From Bacteroidota bacterium (lineage in GTDB: Bacteria > Bacteroidota > Bacteroidia > Chitinophagales > LD1): a stretch of DNA of 64,000 nt. The notes under the pieces are model-generated. The model saw only the letters and a list, made by a program, of their open reading frames with translations. It was not told where the DNA came from and ran no database searches. Positions 10,170 through 19,029 of this stretch are shown one piece after another (within the stretch, counting starts at the first letter, position 1; each line of letters begins with the position of its first letter). Made by a program: the position numbers and the translations under genes. The DNA is taken from positions 434,001-498,000 of the forward strand of contig JAFDYN010000007.1 of NCBI GenBank assembly GCA_018267385.1, read 5' to 3'.

Positions 10170-10832
10170 ATGCGTCATCCGGTCCTCTTCCTTCTGGTTT
10201 TCATTTTTCTGGCTTTGGCCGGGTTTAAAGCATTTCATCACTACCAGATGCACAGGCGCTATGAGAATATCAGCCGGTTCGATTATTTCAGTCAGGATAG
10301 TATAGATTACAACTATTACGATCAGGCCACACTTCGCATCTATCTCGACAATTGTCAAAGCCTCACGGATATAGCCAAAACCTTATGGCTGAAAGATGGG
10401 ATAGATGTGACAAAGACAAAGGAGGCCTTTGGCGAAGCGCAATCACGCATCAACCGGTATTACAGGCTACTGAGATATACTCAGATTCTGGAGGGCAAGC
10501 TGATCCAGTCTCAGGATATGAAGGACCAGGGACTGACCAATGAGGATATCAGCATCATACTGGATAAAGACATCACTATAGGGGCAGTAGAGAGCGAGAA
10601 GGATAAAAGGACAGCTTTCGAATACCTGAAGGGGAAAAACGTATCAGGTGCCTCCAAGCCAAACGAGATATGGGAGCTGCAAAAGCTGCTCAATGCAAAT
10701 GACTACAATCTGACCATCAATGGCATTTATGATGCCTCTACTGATAGCGCATTACTTGATTTCCAGAAGGAAAACAACATCTATCCGTCTCACAGCTGCG
10801 ACGATGTGACCCTGCACAAGCTGGCAGAGTAA
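10170..10832 (+). CDS. Membrane-anchored peptidoglycan-binding-like protein
   Basis: A 220-residue protein when started at the ATG at 10170, just downstream of a -7 element. Residues 1-25 form one strongly hydrophobic segment after a short basic start (MRHPVLFLLVFIFLALAG), so it is anchored in the inner membrane with the rest outside. The middle is helical and charged. The last 55 residues (EIWELQKLLN...GIYDASTDSALLDFQKENNI) fit a PG_binding_1 fold, a three-helix peptidoglycan-binding module. A cell-wall structural or sensing role is plausible; no catalytic domain is present. It ends head to head against the polyprenyl synthase gene with no gap. Confidence 0.65.
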   Translation: MRHPVLFLLVFIFLALAGFKAFHHYQMHRRYENISRFDYFSQDSIDYNYYDQATLRIYLDNCQSLTDIAKTLWLKDGIDVTKTKEAFGEAQSRINRYYRLLRYTQILEGKLIQSQDMKDQGLTNEDISIILDKDITIGAVESEKDKRTAFEYLKGKNVSGASKPNEIWELQKLLNANDYNLTINGIYDASTDSALLDFQKENNIYPSHSCDDVTLHKLAE

Positions 10833-11804
10833 TCAGATGGTACGATTGATGGTAAACTGGATCATCTCATAGATAGCGCGGCGTGCCTCACCATCGGGGA
10901 ATGAAGAAAGGATGCTCTCAGCCTCAGCCTTATAGTCCAGCATTCTCGATCGGGCGTAGTCCAGACCGCCATTAGTACGCACGACGTCTATCACCCAGCG
11001 CACCTTTTCTGCATCCGTATTTTCATTTTTGATCACGTAGATGATCTTGCGTTTCTCTGCCGGAGATACTTTATTGAGCGTATGTATGAGTGGGAGTGTC
11101 ATTTTCCTCTCCTTGATATCTATACCGCGAGGCTTGCCTATTTCCGCCTCTTCATAGTCAAAAAGGTCATCCTTGATCTGGAATGCTATACCGATCTTTT
11201 CCCCCATCGTTTTCACCTTTGCTATTGCTTCCTGATCCTTGGTGCTGGTAGAGGCGCCGCTCGCGCAGGCGGAAGCAATAAGAGAGGCCGTCTTCTGGCG
11301 AATGATCTCAAAGTAGATATCCTCTTTGATATCCAGTTTGCGGGCCTTCTCCAGCTGCAGCAATTCGCCCTCACTCATCTCCTTGATGGTATTAGACAGC
11401 AGGTGCAATAGCTGAAACTGGTCGTGCTCTATGGACAGTGACAGGCCTTTGGCCAGCAGAAAGTCTCCTACCAGCACGGCTATCTTGTTTTTCCAGAGTG
11501 CATTGATAGAGAAAAAACCCCTGCGCTTGTACGAGTCATCCACCACGTCATCATGCACCAGCGTGGCTGTGTGCAATATTTCTACGAGCGATGCCGCCAC
11601 GTATGTAGCCTCATTGATATTTCCACAGAGTTTGGCACTGAGGAAAACAAACATGGGCCGCATCTGCTTACCCTTGCGCGTCACGATATAGTGTGTGATG
11701 CGGTCCAGCAGCGGAGCGTTGCTGCGCATAGACTCGCGAAACCTGATCTCAAACTCATCGAGCTCACGTGCTATAGGCTTTTTGATTTCGTCGAGACTGG
11801 CCAT
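10833..11804 (-). CDS. Polyprenyl (octaprenyl-type) diphosphate synthase
   Basis: The 323-residue protein is a trans-isoprenyl diphosphate synthase. The first aspartate-rich motif is D85-D86-VV-D89-D90 followed by SYKRRG, and the second is K211-D212-D213-LF-D216. These bind the magnesium ions that hold the allylic diphosphate while isopentenyl diphosphate units are added. In this phylum the enzyme usually makes the long side chain of menaquinone. The residues just before the first motif (ILHTATLVHDD) lack bulky aromatics, consistent with a long product. It stands alone on the minus strand, divergent from the hydrolase fusion gene. Confidence 0.9.
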   Translation of the reverse strand: MASLDEIKKPIARELDEFEIRFRESMRSNAPLLDRITHYIVTRKGKQMRPMFVFLSAKLCGNINEATYVAASLVEILHTATLVHDDVVDDSYKRRGFFSINALWKNKIAVLVGDFLLAKGLSLSIEHDQFQLLHLLSNTIKEMSEGELLQLEKARKLDIKEDIYFEIIRQKTASLIASACASGASTSTKDQEAIAKVKTMGEKIGIAFQIKDDLFDYEEAEIGKPRGIDIKERKMTLPLIHTLNKVSPAEKRKIIYVIKNENTDAEKVRWVIDVVRTNGGLDYARSRMLDYKAEAESILSSFPDGEARRAIYEMIQFTINRTI

Positions 11805-11903
11805 TTGCAGTGACGAAAGTAATAAAGTATATAGGTATTTTACTCATAATCTAGGAAGAGAATAGCCTGTATCTCATGATGTTTTCATTATTTAGCTGGT
11901 CTG

Positions 11904-13622
11904 ATGCAGTTTCATCGCAATATTGTACTTGAGTCTAGGCATGGCAGGCCATTTCTGGCCGATGTCTGCTGGCAGCCGGACGGCCAGCCAAAGCCTATAT
12001 TGATATGGGTGCACGGGTTCATGGGCTTCAAAGACTGGGGGCCGTACAATCTGATGGCGGAGTATTTTGCAGCCGCAGGCTTCGTATTTGTCAAGTTTAA
12101 TATGAGTCACAATGGTACTACAATAGATCAGCCACTAGATTTTGCCGATCCGGAGGCTTTTGGCCATAATAATTTTGAAAAAGAGCTGGATGACCTCGGC
12201 ACCGTGATAGATTGGACGGTTTCAGACGCCTTCGCTGTAGAAGCGAGCGATTGTAATAAAAAGCAGATATATCTGATAGGCCATAGCCGGGGCGGAGGTA
12301 TAGTGACCCTGAAGGCTGGTGAAGATGCAAGGGTAAAAAAGATCGCCACCTGGGCCGCGGTCAATGAGTTTGGCAAGTTTTGGAAATCTGACCAGATGGA
12401 CCAGATCAAAAAGGACGGAGTGATATATGTGACCAACGGGCGCACTAAACAGCAGCTCCCCGTCTACTGGCAGATGTATGAGAATTATTTTGCCAATCCG
12501 CAGCGTCTATACATACCGGATGTGGTAGCGAGACTAAGCATTCCTATGCTCATAGTACATGGCGACCTGGACGAGGCTGTGCCGCCCTCATCAGCGGCAG
12601 AGCTGAAAAAATGGAAACCGGATGCCGAGCTGATGCTGGTGCCCGGTGGCAACCATGTCTTTGGCGGCAAACATCCCTGGGATGCAGATACCCTCCCTAC
12701 AGATCTCAAAAACGTAATAGACAGCACCATAGAATTTTTTCAAGAAACAGATACAGTGAATACAGTAATCAAAATAGGCGGCGTGCCTGAGCATTTTAAC
12801 CTTCCCATCATCATGGCCATAGAGGGGGGAGAGTTTGCAGCGCATGGCATAGATCTGCAGTGGACATATTACCCTGGTGGTACCGGCGCTATGACGCGCG
12901 CACTGGCAGAGGGAGAGATAGACCTGGCTATACTGCTCACAGAAGGCTTTGTATCTGCAGTGAATAACGGCCTGCAGGCAAAGATCGTGAAGGTCTATAT
13001 AGAGTCTCCTCTGGTATGGGGTATCTATACCGGGGCCGGCTCGCCTACGGTATCTCTCTATGACAGCACGCCTAAGAAATACGCTATTTCACGGCTGGGG
13101 TCCGGCTCTCACCTGATGGCCATGATACATGCCGAGCAGCGCGGGGAGAAGCTGACCAAAGACGACTTTTCGATCATAGACAGCCTGGAGGGTGCCATCG
13201 AGTCGCTTACTAAGAATGAAACGCAGATTTTCTACTGGGAGAAATTTATGACCAAAAGATACGTAGATAGTGGTGAGCTACGCCTGATCGGGGAGTTCTC
13301 TGCCCCTTGGTCCAGCTTCCTCATTACAGCCTCAGACAAGGCTATGTCAGAAAATAAGCAGGCGATACATATCGCTATGGAGGTCATCAATGATGCCAGC
13401 ACACGCTTCAAGGCGGACAAGACGGCACCGGCAGAACTCAAAAAACGCTTTGCGCTCAATACAAAAGATGTAGCTAAATGGCTCGGCGCTACAGTGTGGA
13501 ATACTGACTTTACCATACGCAAAAAGGGACTAGACAATGCCATAGAGGCGCTGAATAAGATCCGGCCTACTCCTGTGCATATTGATATGGAGGTGCTCTG
13601 TGAGAATATGAAATTGAAGTAA
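11904..13622 (+). CDS. Fusion of alpha/beta hydrolase and Ca3427-like periplasmic-binding-protein fold
   Basis: One uninterrupted 572-residue frame holds two normally separate proteins. Residues 1-280 are an alpha/beta hydrolase: WVHGFMG oxyanion region (35-41), nucleophile S128 in GHSRGG, likely acid D223 in HGDLDEAVPP and H251 in GGNHVFGG. Residues from about 287 to 572 match a substrate-binding protein of the type 2 periplasmic fold (GGVPEHFNLPI, then GEIDLAILLTEG and a SRLGSGSH segment), close to the Ca3427-like group. There is no stop or ATG at the junction, only an in-frame GTG at Val285 preceding TVIKIGG. No signal peptide is seen, so both halves should be cytoplasmic. The binding domain may sense or deliver the hydrolase substrate; this is inference. 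Confidence 0.8.
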   Translation: MQFHRNIVLESRHGRPFLADVCWQPDGQPKPILIWVHGFMGFKDWGPYNLMAEYFAAAGFVFVKFNMSHNGTTIDQPLDFADPEAFGHNNFEKELDDLGTVIDWTVSDAFAVEASDCNKKQIYLIGHSRGGGIVTLKAGEDARVKKIATWAAVNEFGKFWKSDQMDQIKKDGVIYVTNGRTKQQLPVYWQMYENYFANPQRLYIPDVVARLSIPMLIVHGDLDEAVPPSSAAELKKWKPDAELMLVPGGNHVFGGKHPWDADTLPTDLKNVIDSTIEFFQETDTVNTVIKIGGVPEHFNLPIIMAIEGGEFAAHGIDLQWTYYPGGTGAMTRALAEGEIDLAILLTEGFVSAVNNGLQAKIVKVYIESPLVWGIYTGAGSPTVSLYDSTPKKYAISRLGSGSHLMAMIHAEQRGEKLTKDDFSIIDSLEGAIESLTKNETQIFYWEKFMTKRYVDSGELRLIGEFSAPWSSFLITASDKAMSENKQAIHIAMEVINDASTRFKADKTAPAELKKRFALNTKDVAKWLGATVWNTDFTIRKKGLDNAIEALNKIRPTPVHIDMEVLCENMKLK

Positions 13623-15722
13623 CTAGCCGATCATAGCCAGAAACTCATCCTCCGTCAGGATGGTGACTGTAGGGATAGCTTTTGCCTTTGCCAGTTTGCT
13701 ACCTGCATCCTCTCCTGCTACCAGATAGTTGAGCTTGGCACTCACGCCGCTGAGCAGTGTACCGCCATTTTCTTCCACCAGTTGCTTGGCGCGGTCGCGG
13801 GTAAAGCGCTGTAGCGATCCGGTAAAAAGAAAAGTCTGCCCTTGCAGTTTGTTATTCTTCGCCAGCGCATCTTCTGGTCTGTTGTCTGTATTGACGCCAT
13901 ACTCTTGCAGCTTCTGCAGCAGGTGTACATTCCCATCCTTACTAAAGAAATCAAAAATACTCTGCGCTACTTTAGGTCCTATGCCTTCTATATGCGTCAG
14001 GTTTTCTACGCTCATGCCCTCCAGATCAAAGATAGTCTTCACATGCTTCGAGAGATCCTTTGCCGTGGTCACACCTACGTGGCGGATACCCAGTGCAGTG
14101 ATCAGCCGCCATATCGGCCTGCTTTTAGAAGCCTCTATGCCATCCCTGAGATTGGTCACAGATTTTTCACCCCATCCCTCCAGCAGTCTGATGTCATCAT
14201 ACGGCAAGGCGTATATATCCTCAATATTATGCAGGAAGCCTCTGGCTATAAAATCTGTGATGATGCTCCTGCCGAGACCATCTATGTCCATCGCATCTTT
14301 TGATACATAGTGTATGATACGCTCCTCGGCTTGTGCCGGACACTCCGCATTGTCACAGCGCCAGACAGCCTCTTCCTCCGGCCTCACCAGCACATTGTGA
14401 CAGGATGGACATTTTGATGGGAAGTGTATCTCTCGCTCCGATCCATCGCGCAAGTCAGCTACTACACCTACTATGTAGGGTATCACCTCACCGGCGCGCT
14501 CCACTATCACAGTATCTCCCAGTTTGATATCCTTCTCTTTTATAAAATCTGCATTGTGCAATGAGATAGATGAAATAGTGACTCCGGCCAGTGGCACCGG
14601 CTCTATTTTGGCCACCGGGGTCACTGCGCCGGTACGGCCCACCTGATATTCTACATCTATCAGTTTTGATTGGGCTTGTTTAGCCGCAAACTTGTAAGCA
14701 ATGGCCCAGCGCGGGTGATGGGATGTAGAGCCGCAGCGCTCTTGCATATTGAGGTCGCTCACCTTGATCACCATGCCGTCGGTTTCTATCGGATAGGTAT
14801 GCCTCTTGGTTTCCCACTCAGCCAGAAAGGCCTCTATAGCCGCCTCAGTCTTACATACCTTCATGTCGCGGATAGGCGTTTTAAAACCATTTTCATTCAG
14901 CAGCTCTATATTGCCGTAGTGTGAATGCAGTTTAGTGCCGATCAGGTTTTTACCCTCATGGTCCACTGCATAGCTGATATGGTAGAGTATGGCCTCCAGC
15001 CCCCGGCTGGCAGCTTCTCGCGGATCTTTGAGCCGGAGGGAGCCTGATGCAGTATTCCGCGCATTCTGAAATGTCTTCAGTGAGAGATCTTTGCGATCCT
15101 GATTCATTTTCTCAAAGACTTCCTTCCTGATGATCACTTCACCGCGCAACTCTATCCGGTAGATACCCATTTTAGAAAAACCTGCCGATAGCGGTATAGA
15201 TGCGAGCGCGCGTGCATTCATTGTGATGTCTTCGCCTATAGTGCCATCGCCACGGGTCGCCGCACGTATCAGTTGATCATTTTCATATACCAGTGCTATG
15301 GATGATCCGTCAAATTTTGGCTCTACGCAATATTCTATTTTCTCAGCACCGGTCAGCTCACGGACCTTGCGGTCAAAGTCCGCCACATCCTCTGCATTGT
15401 AGCTATTCTCCAGAGAGAGCATAGAGGCCAGGTGTGCCACCTGTGCAAAATCTTCTGTCAGTCCTGCTGCCACACGCTGGGTAGGAGAGTCCGGCGTCAC
15501 CAGCTCCGGCTGGGAGGTTTCTATATCTTTCAGCCTTTTGAATAGAGCATCATAATCCCTGTCTGTGATCACCGGCTCGCTGAGCACATAGTAGCGCCAG
15601 TCATGGTAGCGTATCACGGAGCGTATAGCTGCTGCCTCAGCAGCGGCCGACAGGCTCCTTTCATTTTTGATGAGGGAAGCCGTGAGATGATTGAGGCGCT
15701 GCTGGTCTGCTGTGGTATACAA
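13623..15722 (-). CDS. ligA: NAD-dependent DNA ligase LigA
   Basis: The 699-residue protein is a full-length LigA. In order: domain Ia with YYVLSEPVITDRDYD, the adenylation domain with active-site Lys136 in PKFDGSS, the OB fold (GAVTPVAKIEPV), a four-Cys zinc finger (CPSCHNVL...CDNAECPAQ), helix-hairpin-helix repeats and a C-terminal BRCT domain (FLFTGSLQRF to VAGEDAGSKL). It seals nicks in replication and repair using NAD+. No ATG fits the N-terminus; the frame starts with TTG at 15720-15722, 16 bases downstream of a clear -7 element, so TTG initiation is likely. It diverges from the EamA transporter gene. Confidence 0.96.
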   Translation of the reverse strand: MYTTADQQRLNHLTASLIKNERSLSAAAEAAAIRSVIRYHDWRYYVLSEPVITDRDYDALFKRLKDIETSQPELVTPDSPTQRVAAGLTEDFAQVAHLASMLSLENSYNAEDVADFDRKVRELTGAEKIEYCVEPKFDGSSIALVYENDQLIRAATRGDGTIGEDITMNARALASIPLSAGFSKMGIYRIELRGEVIIRKEVFEKMNQDRKDLSLKTFQNARNTASGSLRLKDPREAASRGLEAILYHISYAVDHEGKNLIGTKLHSHYGNIELLNENGFKTPIRDMKVCKTEAAIEAFLAEWETKRHTYPIETDGMVIKVSDLNMQERCGSTSHHPRWAIAYKFAAKQAQSKLIDVEYQVGRTGAVTPVAKIEPVPLAGVTISSISLHNADFIKEKDIKLGDTVIVERAGEVIPYIVGVVADLRDGSEREIHFPSKCPSCHNVLVRPEEEAVWRCDNAECPAQAEERIIHYVSKDAMDIDGLGRSIITDFIARGFLHNIEDIYALPYDDIRLLEGWGEKSVTNLRDGIEASKSRPIWRLITALGIRHVGVTTAKDLSKHVKTIFDLEGMSVENLTHIEGIGPKVAQSIFDFFSKDGNVHLLQKLQEYGVNTDNRPEDALAKNNKLQGQTFLFTGSLQRFTRDRAKQLVEENGGTLLSGVSAKLNYLVAGEDAGSKLAKAKAIPTVTILTEDEFLAMIG

Positions 15723-15738
15723 GGGGAGTGGTTTTGCA

Positions 15739-15769
15739 CAAACTTATACAGATATGGCAGAACCCCCAA
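15739..15769 (-). promoter_or_regulatory. Promoter of ligA
   Basis: On the minus strand TTG (15767-15769) is followed after 20 bases by TAAGTTTG (15739-15746), a perfect TAnnTTTG element. Transcription would begin near 15733, leaving a leader of about ten bases before the TTG start codon at 15722. Confidence 0.65.
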
Positions 15770-15797
15770 GCATACTGCCACGTGTGGGCAAAAAGCC

Positions 15798-15805
15798 TAT
15801 TTTTG
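15798..15805 (+). promoter_or_regulatory. Predicted -7 element of the EamA gene
   Basis: TATTTTTG is an exact TAnnTTTG match ending only six bases before the ATG at 15812, which implies a leaderless or nearly leaderless transcript. No convincing -33 TTG is present at the expected distance. Confidence 0.45.
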
Positions 15806-15811
15806 CGCGCG

Positions 15812-16732
15812 ATGTCCCGCAAAGCGCTCGCCCATATCTTACTCTTTCTGGTCAATCTCTTTTACGGAGCCAATTTCATTGTATCCAAGCAGGTAATGCC
15901 GGCATTCATTTTGCCACAAGCTTTTATACTCATACGAGTAGGGCTCACGGTAGGGCTATTTCTGATAGTAGGGACGTTTTGGGGGCGTGATAAAATAGAA
16001 AAGAAGGACTTTCCGCTATTGATTTTTTGCTCCTTTTTTGGAGTGGTGATCAATCAGGAGCTCTTCTTTGCCGGCCTCAATATCACTACTCCTATCAATG
16101 GTGCACTGATCATGATTATGACGCCCATATTGGTCATGCTTATTTCCTTCTTCTCGGGCCATGAGAAGCTGACCTGGCAGAAAGTGACCGGCCTCATACT
16201 TGGCACATCGGGTGCTTTTATCATTATCAGTGGCAAGGGATTGAACTTCTCATCAAAGACGGCGGTTGGCGACCTCCTGATCCTCCTCAATGCAAGTTCC
16301 TTTGCCATCTATCTCGTGATCGTCAGGCCGCTGATGAAAAAATATCACCCCATGGCGATTATCAAATGGGTCTTTCTCCTCGGCTTGCCATGGGTATTGA
16401 TATTCGGTGCTAAACAATTTAGCCGGATACAATGGCAGACCTTTGGTACCACCGAGTGGCTTAGTGTGATATTTGTGGTCTTATTTGCTACTTTCTGCGC
16501 TTACCTTTTCAATATTGTAGCACTGCGCGAGTTACACTCATCGGTAGTAGGTGCGTATATATACCTGCAGCCGATACTCGCTACCCTGATCTCTATCGCG
16601 CTGAATAGAGATCATTTCACTACAGAAAAGATCATCTCTGCTGCGTTGATTTTCTCAGGCGTATACTTTGTTTCCTTTGCCGGAAGAAGAAAGCCGGTGA
16701 AGGCGGAAGAAATGGTGATCGTAGAGGAATAG
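15812..16732 (+). CDS. EamA-family (DMT superfamily) transporter
   Basis: The protein is 306 residues from the ATG at 15812, placed directly before the first membrane helix (LAHILLFLVNLFYGANFIV). A GTG at 15728 would add 28 residues but lies upstream of the predicted promoter. Ten hydrophobic helices are arranged as two EamA repeats, the layout of drug/metabolite exporters such as RhaT and YdcZ relatives. Family members export amino acids or other small metabolites from the inner membrane; the substrate here cannot be inferred. It converges on the lipid kinase gene with no gap. Confidence 0.87.
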   Translation: MSRKALAHILLFLVNLFYGANFIVSKQVMPAFILPQAFILIRVGLTVGLFLIVGTFWGRDKIEKKDFPLLIFCSFFGVVINQELFFAGLNITTPINGALIMIMTPILVMLISFFSGHEKLTWQKVTGLILGTSGAFIIISGKGLNFSSKTAVGDLLILLNASSFAIYLVIVRPLMKKYHPMAIIKWVFLLGLPWVLIFGAKQFSRIQWQTFGTTEWLSVIFVVLFATFCAYLFNIVALRELHSSVVGAYIYLQPILATLISIALNRDHFTTEKIISAALIFSGVYFVSFAGRRKPVKAEEMVIVEE

Positions 16733-17662
16733 CTATGGTATAATGACCCTCAAGGCATGAGGTATCAGGGATATCTCAAAGGGTCCCGTACCTATCATAT
16801 CTCCGTCTGCCTCCATATAGACCTCCTCAGGCGCACTCACTACTTCTATCCGTACATGTCTGGACTTGTGAGCCTCCGCCTGCTCCAGCTTCAGAAATGT
16901 ACCATCATAAAGCTTAGTGATATGGCGAAACACATCCAGCTTTGAGAAGCGTTTAGCGATACTGGTAAAGAAAGTCGGCCCATCAGGCTGTGCACCCGGT
17001 GTGAGCTTCATACCGCCACCACCATACTGGCCTATACCTGTGAGCGTGAGGTAGCATGGCGTCTCCACTACTGCATTATCAAAGGTAATGCGCAATACCG
17101 GCAAACGATATGAAAACAGGCAGCGCAGCATGACCAGGAGGTAAGCTATCTGACCATAGGCTTTAGTACTGGCGGTGCGCTCTACTACATACGCATCAAA
17201 ACCTACTCCTGCAAAATTGTGAAAGTAGCGAGTCACTGCAGCGCCATTATTATTGGCTACCACATGACCTACGTTCTGGATGTAGGTTTTTCCTTGGGCA
17301 ATGAGGGCTATCGCCGCCCTGGGATCTTTAGGTATGCCATTGGTCTTGATCCAGTCATTGCCTGTGCCTAGTGAGATCATAGCTACTGTGATGTCAGTGG
17401 AGGGGGCTATATCCTGTCGCATGATGCCATTGACTATATCATGAAGGTGACCATCACCTCCCACGCATATTACCTGCCGGTATCCCTGGGCTATGGCATC
17501 TATCACGAGCAGGTCACCCCTGCGGTCTGCAGTCGTAAATGCTGTATCAAAAGCTATCTGCAGTGCCCCTAGCTCAGACTTGATCTCGTCCCATTTTTTC
17601 TTTGCCTTGCCGAAACCTGATACCGGATTGACTATGGCTATCCATCTGGATGCATTGGTCAT
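16733..17662 (-). CDS. Diacylglycerol/lipid kinase family protein
   Basis: A 309-residue protein from the ATG at 17660-17662; a GTG at 17695 would add 11 residues. It has the DAGK catalytic-domain marks: I10-V-NPVSG near the N-terminus for the nucleotide phosphate loop, then GGDG at 68-71. The segment after it reads HLHDIVNG where most relatives have T followed by an acidic EvvNG, so Thr is replaced by His and Glu by Asp. The LGTGNDW motif that follows is intact. Family enzymes phosphorylate diacylglycerol, sphingosine-like bases or related lipids with ATP. A sphingolipid link is attractive because a sphingolipid desaturase lies in the same window, but that is inference. Confidence 0.85.
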   Translation of the reverse strand: MTNASRWIAIVNPVSGFGKAKKKWDEIKSELGALQIAFDTAFTTADRRGDLLVIDAIAQGYRQVICVGGDGHLHDIVNGIMRQDIAPSTDITVAMISLGTGNDWIKTNGIPKDPRAAIALIAQGKTYIQNVGHVVANNNGAAVTRYFHNFAGVGFDAYVVERTASTKAYGQIAYLLVMLRCLFSYRLPVLRITFDNAVVETPCYLTLTGIGQYGGGGMKLTPGAQPDGPTFFTSIAKRFSKLDVFRHITKLYDGTFLKLEQAEAHKSRHVRIEVVSAPEEVYMEADGDMIGTGPFEISLIPHALRVIIP

Positions 17663-17721
17663 CAATGAATTGGGTTGTTTGCGGGCAAGATACACTTTAT
17701 ACGATAAAAACCACCTGACAT

Positions 17722-17755
17722 AAAAGAGCCGCTACGCTGATCCGGCATAGCGGCT
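17722..17755 (-). terminator. Intrinsic terminator of the OsmC gene
   Basis: AGCCGCTA (17727-17734) pairs with TAGCGGCT (17748-17755) around a 13-base loop. On the minus strand the stem is followed by a T-rich run (17722-17725), placed just past the OsmC stop. Confidence 0.75.
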
Positions 17756-17775
17756 TTTGATAAAATTTTTATCGC

Positions 17776-18186
17776 TCAGATCAGTGTAGCATCAGAAGTG
17801 ATAGCGATACTGAGTGCCTTTGAGACCAGGCAGTTCTGCTCAGCGCCTTTCACTATCTGCTGAAACTGCTCATCTGTGATATCAGGTACCGCTCCCCTGA
17901 TGCTGAGGTGTGAGGCAGTGATGACGAGGTTCTCCATGGTGATCGCGGCAGTGGTATCCAGAGAGGTAGCCGTGAATCCCGCCTGACCCAGTGCAGCGCT
18001 CACTGCCATCGTAAAGCAGCCCGCGTGCGCCGCCGCCAGCAGCTCCTCGGGATTTGTACCTACGCCATCTTCAAAGCGTGTTTTAAATGAATATTGAGTC
18101 TGATTGAGCGTAGTGCTCTGAGTGCTGAGGCTGCCTTTACCTGACTTCAGGTCGCCCTCCCAGTGTGCTGTAGCGGTGCGTTTCAT
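17776..18186 (-). CDS. OsmC-family peroxiredoxin-like protein
   Basis: A 136-residue protein from the ATG at 18184-18186; a TTG at 18219 would add 11 residues. It is a small OsmC/Ohr-type protein. Both redox cysteines are visible, C57 in AAAHAGCF and C119 in QNCLVSKA, as is the family's NPEELLAAA segment at 45-53. OsmC proteins reduce organic hydroperoxides in the cytoplasm through these cysteines. The first motif and the ending [13 protein letters not shown] are typical of the OsmC rather than the Ohr branch. It is monocistronic, with a terminator just past its stop. Confidence 0.92.
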   Translation of the reverse strand: MKRTATAHWEGDLKSGKGSLSTQSTTLNQTQYSFKTRFEDGVGTNPEELLAAAHAGCFTMAVSAALGQAGFTATSLDTTAAITMENLVITASHLSIRGAVPDITDEQFQQIVKGAEQNCLVSKALSIAITSDATLI

Positions 18187-18288
18187 GATATTAGTTTTTG
18201 GTGAGTAATAGTCACTCAAGATACCAAAAACGATACCACTGTATATTACCCCCGAGCTATGAAAATGATGCTGCTGACATTCAGTGTC

Positions 18289-19020
18289 TTAGTCTTCCGC
18301 TTTGGTCACTTTCCCCACACCATCATCATTCAGGCTCTTGAGCTTTGCACCGCCTTTATAGTGTACTGCACCTACGCCACGGTGGTCTATGGTCAGCTCT
18401 TTTGATGCATATATTTCCGCTGCACCTACTGCGTCGTTTTTCAGGTCTAAAGTTTCTGTGACCAGCTCATACGCATTTAGTTTCCCCACACTATTATTGG
18501 ATATCTCAGCAGTGCGGGCCGTACCGGATAGTTCGATGGCTCCTACACTGTTCAGGTCTGCGGTGAGATGCTCCGTATTGATCTGGAGTTTTGTTTTACC
18601 CACTGCATCTGTTTCGAGCTTCAGTGCCGGCATGTTTAGTACACCTTTGCTCTCTACAGCTCCCACAGATGAGTTGGATAGGTCGGTGAGTTGCCTGATA
18701 TTGACATAGACTACTATATGAGAGGGGCCTGGCATGTGCATGTTTGACCTGGTGGCTATGGTCAGTACATCATCTTCATTTGATACGACCACTGCGCGCT
18801 GCAGGTTCCTATCTCCTGTTATCTTTACTGATTCCGGTCCGCCGTCCTGGCTGATGATAGTTTTGAAAACACCATCCAGCTTGAGCTTTGTAAAGGGTTT
18901 GACCGATCGGGTCTCCGTGACAGTAGTACCGCTGAGCGTGACATTATTCCACCCTTTATAGAATATGAAATAGCCCGCTATAATGAGGATAAATATGCCT
19001 ATGGCTGATAGTTTGCTCAT
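18289..19020 (-). CDS. GIN-domain (DUF2807) protein
   Basis: The 243-residue protein has one N-terminal membrane segment (residues 5-20, AIGIFILIIAGYFIFY) followed by a head GIN domain, a repeated beta-helix-like module (DUF2807). Phrases such as VTETRSVKPFTKLKLDGVFKT at the start and regularly spaced SVGAIELSG / DAVGAAEI / GVGAVHYKG units are typical. Function in Bacteroidota is unknown; the genes commonly sit with PspC and PadR genes, as here. It is the last gene of a leftward operon, nine bases after the RDD gene. Confidence 0.85.
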   Translation of the reverse strand: MSKLSAIGIFILIIAGYFIFYKGWNNVTLSGTTVTETRSVKPFTKLKLDGVFKTIISQDGGPESVKITGDRNLQRAVVVSNEDDVLTIATRSNMHMPGPSHIVVYVNIRQLTDLSNSSVGAVESKGVLNMPALKLETDAVGKTKLQINTEHLTADLNSVGAIELSGTARTAEISNNSVGKLNAYELVTETLDLKNDAVGAAEIYASKELTIDHRGVGAVHYKGGAKLKSLNDDGVGKVTKAED

Positions 19021-19029
19021 GTGTTCTTT

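Noticed and set aside
11904-13622. Two separate overlapping genes instead of a fusion
   Set aside because: The frame is continuous with no stop, and no ATG or ribosome site precedes the second domain; only a GTG is available.
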